Source of the DNA: JBCBKZ01 sp039026975
Lineage (GTDB): Bacteria; Bacteroidota; Bacteroidia; J057
Assembly (NCBI GenBank): GCA_039026975.1
Contig: JBCCLI010000014.1
Location: 1-35,635, forward strand
Direction of reading: 5' to 3'
Length of the DNA: 35,635 nt
Below the pieces are notes generated by a model. The model was not told the DNA's origin. It ran no database searches and saw only the letters and a program-made list of their open reading frames with translations. Below are positions 32,923 through 35,635 of this stretch, piece by piece; the first letter of the stretch is position 1; every line of letters begins with the position of its first letter. The translations under genes were made by a program, and so were the position numbers.

Positions 32923-34446
32923 CTAACTTCTTTCATAATAACCGCCCCAGTCATCTTCGTCTTCCTCATCAGTAGGCAAGTTAAACATCCCACTTAAGAG
33001 ATCATTAAACTGTGTACCTGATTCTAAGGACTGTTTTCCCAGCATAGAGAATTCTGCCAGACCATGTAAAATAAACTCCATCAACATATATTTCCTTGAC
33101 TCTGAGGCTCCTTTAGCTTCTTTTTTTACCAGTTTTTCTAATCCTGGAATAGCAGATAGGTTCTCTTTATATTCCTTATCAGTTGTGTCCGATAGAATAT
33201 CCAAGGTATTCCCACTACCAAACCAAGCCGTAATTTCCTTGTAAGGATTTTTAGGATCATTACGTTTAATTCTCTCTGGATTAGGGAAGTTCTCCGCAAA
33301 ACTCTTACGTATGGCTTTACTAATTAATTTCTGTGCTACAATGGCGGGACCTTCCTGCTCTCCTTCATATACCAGCTCTATTTTTCCTGTAATAGCAGGT
33401 ATTACCCCCACTAGGTCTCCGATTCTACTATATCCTTTCTTTTCTTTATTAAGAATCATTCTCCTTTCCACAGCACTATTAAGATTCTCAAAAGCCGTGA
33501 TGGTCAATCTGGCTGATACACCACTCTTCTCATCCACGTATTCACTTCCCCTGGCCTCTATAGCTATGTGTTCTATTAGTTCTGCTACTATAGGATCAAT
33601 TTCTATATTATCTTGCTGGTTATCAGCTAGGCGAGCTTCCTGCCGAGTGATTTGACCAGAAATTTCCAGATTCTTGGGATAATGCGTCAGGATCTGGCTC
33701 TCTATCCTATCCTTAAGTGGGGTTACTATGCTTCCCCTATTTGTATAGTCTTCTGGATTAGCGGTAAAGACAAACTGTATCTCCAGGGGTAACCTTAGTT
33801 TAAAACCTCGTATCTGTATATCTCCCTCTTGAAGCATGTTGAATAGGGCTACCTGTATCCTGGGTTGAAGATCCGGCAACTCATTTATGGCGAAAATAGC
33901 TCTATGGGAGCGAGGGATGAGACCAAAGTGAATTACCCTTTCATCAGAATAAGGTAGCTTCAAGCTAGCCGCCTTTATGGGATCTACATCTCCAATTAAG
34001 TCTGCAACGGTAACGTCCGGGGTAGCTAGCTTTTCTGTATACCTCTCAGACCTATGTACCCAGCTGATAGGCGTATCATCCCCATGCTCAGCCAGCACAT
34101 CCTTTGCAAACCTAGATAAAGGCTCAAAAGGATCATCATTCATTTCAGAGCCTGCTACTATCGGAATGTATTCATCCAGTAAATCTACCATTTGTCTGGC
34201 TATCCTGGTTTTAGCCTGGCCTCTCAGACCTAATAAAATGATATTATGACGGGAAAGAATAGCTCTTTGAATATCTGGTATGACAGTCTCCTCATATCCC
34301 AAGATTCCATTGAAAATAGGTTCTTTTCGACTTAGCTTCCCTATCAGATTATCACGGAGTTCATCCTTAACTTTCTTGCTCTGATAGCCAGCGGCTTTAA
34401 GTTGTCCTAAGGTTTGTAGGTTGGTTAGCTTACTGGTCTCTGCCAT
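32923..34446 (-). CDS. AAA+ ATPase, magnesium-chelatase ChlI / MoxR-like
   Basis: From the chosen start (MAETSKLTNLQTLG) the protein has 507 residues. Walker A is 'GLRGQAKT' (73-80), Walker B 'IFAINE' (184-189), sensor 1 'FTANPED' (227-233) and an arginine-finger region 'TPLKDRI' (242-248). This order and the long C-terminal region fit the ChlI/MoxR group, ATP-driven ring complexes that remodel or metallate partner proteins, usually together with a VWA-domain protein. None lies downstream here. The frame extends 19 codons further to 34503, but that extension (MYKAVSVVTSSRDHTEKFH) does not look like the family N-terminus. The product ends with an acidic tail (DEEDEDDWGGYYERS). Confidence 0.87.
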   Translation of the reverse strand: MAETSKLTNLQTLGQLKAAGYQSKKVKDELRDNLIGKLSRKEPIFNGILGYEETVIPDIQRAILSRHNIILLGLRGQAKTRIARQMVDLLDEYIPIVAGSEMNDDPFEPLSRFAKDVLAEHGDDTPISWVHRSERYTEKLATPDVTVADLIGDVDPIKAASLKLPYSDERVIHFGLIPRSHRAIFAINELPDLQPRIQVALFNMLQEGDIQIRGFKLRLPLEIQFVFTANPEDYTNRGSIVTPLKDRIESQILTHYPKNLEISGQITRQEARLADNQQDNIEIDPIVAELIEHIAIEARGSEYVDEKSGVSARLTITAFENLNSAVERRMILNKEKKGYSRIGDLVGVIPAITGKIELVYEGEQEGPAIVAQKLISKAIRKSFAENFPNPERIKRNDPKNPYKEITAWFGSGNTLDILSDTTDKEYKENLSAIPGLEKLVKKEAKGASESRKYMLMEFILHGLAEFSMLGKQSLESGTQFNDLLSGMFNLPTDEEDEDDWGGYYERS

Positions 34447-34601
34447 GTGGAATTTTTCTGTATGATCTCTTGACGAAGTTACGACCGAAACTGCCTTATA
34501 CAAATGTTATTTTCTATCTAGCAAGAGAAAATAAAAAAGTGTAAAACAGCTTGGATGTCGGTTAAACGATTTATTTTACAAGAGGTTTAGTTTACAGGAA
34601 T

Positions 34602-35570
34602 ATGAACCATGATCTATCGGAAAAGTTATGGCAATTCGTGGGAGAAGGGAACTCCTCCTTCTCTCAACTGAAGGAAGAGGTATGGCAGTACCAGCTAGCT
34701 CATAATCCTGTACTAGCCCAATATGCCAAGCAACTGCCTTACGAAGAACATCTTTTTGTCCCTATTTCATTCTTTAAACACTTCCCTCTTAAAACGGGTA
34801 AAGGATGGGAAGCAGAACATATTTTTGAAAGTAGTAAAACCACAGGACAGACCTCATCCAAGCATTATATTCAGTCCCTAAGCTGGTATGAAAAGGTGAG
34901 TATACAGGGCTTCCACCAGTTCTTCCCCCAAGGTAAATACGCAATCTTTGCCTTGCTCCCTGGTTACCTGGAGCGTACTAACGCCTCTCTGGTGTATATG
35001 GTAGATAATTGGATGAGGCGATTTGGGCTACCGGAAAGTGGGTTCTTTCTGGATGATATGGAAGAACTAGGGAACCGACTAGGACGGGCTTACAGGGAAG
35101 GGAAACCGGTACTTTTGATAGGAGTTACCTTTGCCCTGTTAGACTTTGCAGAGCAGTACCCCATAGAAATTCCCCATGCCCTTATCATAGAAACAGGCGG
35201 GATGAAAGGCAAAAGAGAAGAGCTTACCCGAAATCAAGTCCATCAAAGGTTGAAAGAAGCTTTTCAAGTAGCGCATATCATTTCCGAGTATGGGATGACA
35301 GAACTGATGAGTCAGGCTTATGCCTTAGAAAACGGAAGATTCAGGACACCTCCATGGATGGAAATAGTGATTTCTGATATTCACCTGTCCAGCCTCCCTA
35401 AGCGGGCAGGTAAGTCTGGGAGAATAAATATCATAGACCTAGCCAACCTTTACTCCTGTTCATTTATAGCCACGGATGACATTGGAAGAATGTGTGAGGA
35501 TGGTAGCTTTGAGGTGTTAGGAAGATTAGATCAAGCTGAACTGAGAGGCTGTAACTTAATGTATGAATAA
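34602..35570 (+). CDS. LuxE-like acyl-protein synthetase (adenylating enzyme)
   Basis: The 322-residue protein matches the LuxE/PaaK group of adenylate-forming enzymes. It has 'HIFESSKTTGQTSSKHY' (73-89) as the nucleotide-binding loop, 'LLPGYLERTNASL', 'LLIGVTFALLDF', 'IIETGGMKGKREELTR' and 'ISEYGMTELMSQAY', the last being the acyl-adenylate motif. Such enzymes activate a carboxylic acid with ATP and hand it to a protein cysteine or coenzyme A. In Bacteroidota they occur outside light-producing systems, so no luminescence is implied. The start is preceded by CAGGAAT, a possible weak ribosome site. It diverges from the AAA+ gene, and the next gene overlaps its stop codon. Confidence 0.86.
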   Translation: MNHDLSEKLWQFVGEGNSSFSQLKEEVWQYQLAHNPVLAQYAKQLPYEEHLFVPISFFKHFPLKTGKGWEAEHIFESSKTTGQTSSKHYIQSLSWYEKVSIQGFHQFFPQGKYAIFALLPGYLERTNASLVYMVDNWMRRFGLPESGFFLDDMEELGNRLGRAYREGKPVLLIGVTFALLDFAEQYPIEIPHALIIETGGMKGKREELTRNQVHQRLKEAFQVAHIISEYGMTELMSQAYALENGRFRTPPWMEIVISDIHLSSLPKRAGKSGRINIIDLANLYSCSFIATDDIGRMCEDGSFEVLGRLDQAELRGCNLMYE

Positions 35571-35635
35571 CCAACCTACATATTGGGATATTTCTCGCTG
35601 TTCTATTTGTAGCTTCAAAAAAGGTATACGGAATA
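35563..35635 (+). CDS. Start of an overlapping gene leaving the window
   Basis: An ATG overlaps the stop region of the LuxE-like gene by 8 bases (ATGAATAA) and opens a frame with no stop to the window end. The 24 visible residues begin MNNQPTYWDISRCSICSFKK and contain one CxxC. Such overlaps are common in translationally coupled operons. The family cannot be identified from this fragment. Confidence 0.4.
   Translation, partial: MNNQPTYWDISRCSICSFKKGIRN

Noticed and set aside
34602..35570. Bioluminescence (lux) operon
   Set aside because: Only a LuxE-type enzyme is visible; no luxA/luxB or luxC is present in the window, and LuxE-like proteins occur in other pathways.

Overview
The window looks like chromosomal DNA of a Bacteroidota bacterium, most likely a Cytophagales-type marine or soil lineage. 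The evidence is five proteins ending in 82-residue type IX secretion (Por_Secre_tail) sorting domains, LxxC lipoproteins, a DUF2147 protein, few Shine-Dalgarno sequences, and many paired DUF1501/DUF1800 genes. I see no tRNA, rRNA, CRISPR array, insertion sequence or phage gene.

Left part (1-7215): the 3' end of a TerC-family membrane protein gene, a small secreted beta-rich protein, then a leftward set of cell-envelope genes: di-heme cytochrome c lipoprotein, SLT-type lytic transglycosylase, GT4 glycosyltransferase and a repeat-containing lipoprotein. A secreted DUF2147 protein reads rightward.

Sugar block (7218-11543): aldose 1-epimerase (galM), a sodium/sugar symporter that matches the galactose-binding residues of Vibrio vSGLT at nearly every position, and a divergent ROK sugar kinase. 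Together they suggest uptake, anomer interconversion and phosphorylation of galactose or glucose. A strong intrinsic terminator lies between the symporter and galM, and its U-tract touches the galM start codon.

Main region (12459-32794): a 20 kb array of eleven same-strand genes, five DUF1501 and six DUF1800. In transcription order it reads E(1501-1800), D(1800-1501), an orphan DUF1800, C(1800-1501), B(1800-1501), A(1800-1501). Every DUF1501 has a twin-arginine N-terminus and a T9SS C-terminal domain. Every DUF1800 starts MDRR-x-F but has no hydrophobic signal segment and no sorting domain. Genes within a pair are 33-58 bp apart. Most blocks are separated by 349-465 bp gaps that hold terminator-like hairpins and palindromes differing from block to block; the orphan-to-C gap is 181 bp. 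Two DUF1800 genes share a duplicated 5' leader: a 26-bp exact repeat next to a long hairpin whose sequence differs between the copies while its pairing is largely kept. I read the array as an expanded family of surface-exported, phosphatase-fold-like proteins with dedicated DUF1800 partners and separately regulated copies. Its biochemical function is unknown to me.

Right edge (32923-35635): a ChlI/MoxR-like AAA+ ATPase reading left, a LuxE-type acyl-protein synthetase reading right, and the first codons of an overlapping gene that leaves the window.
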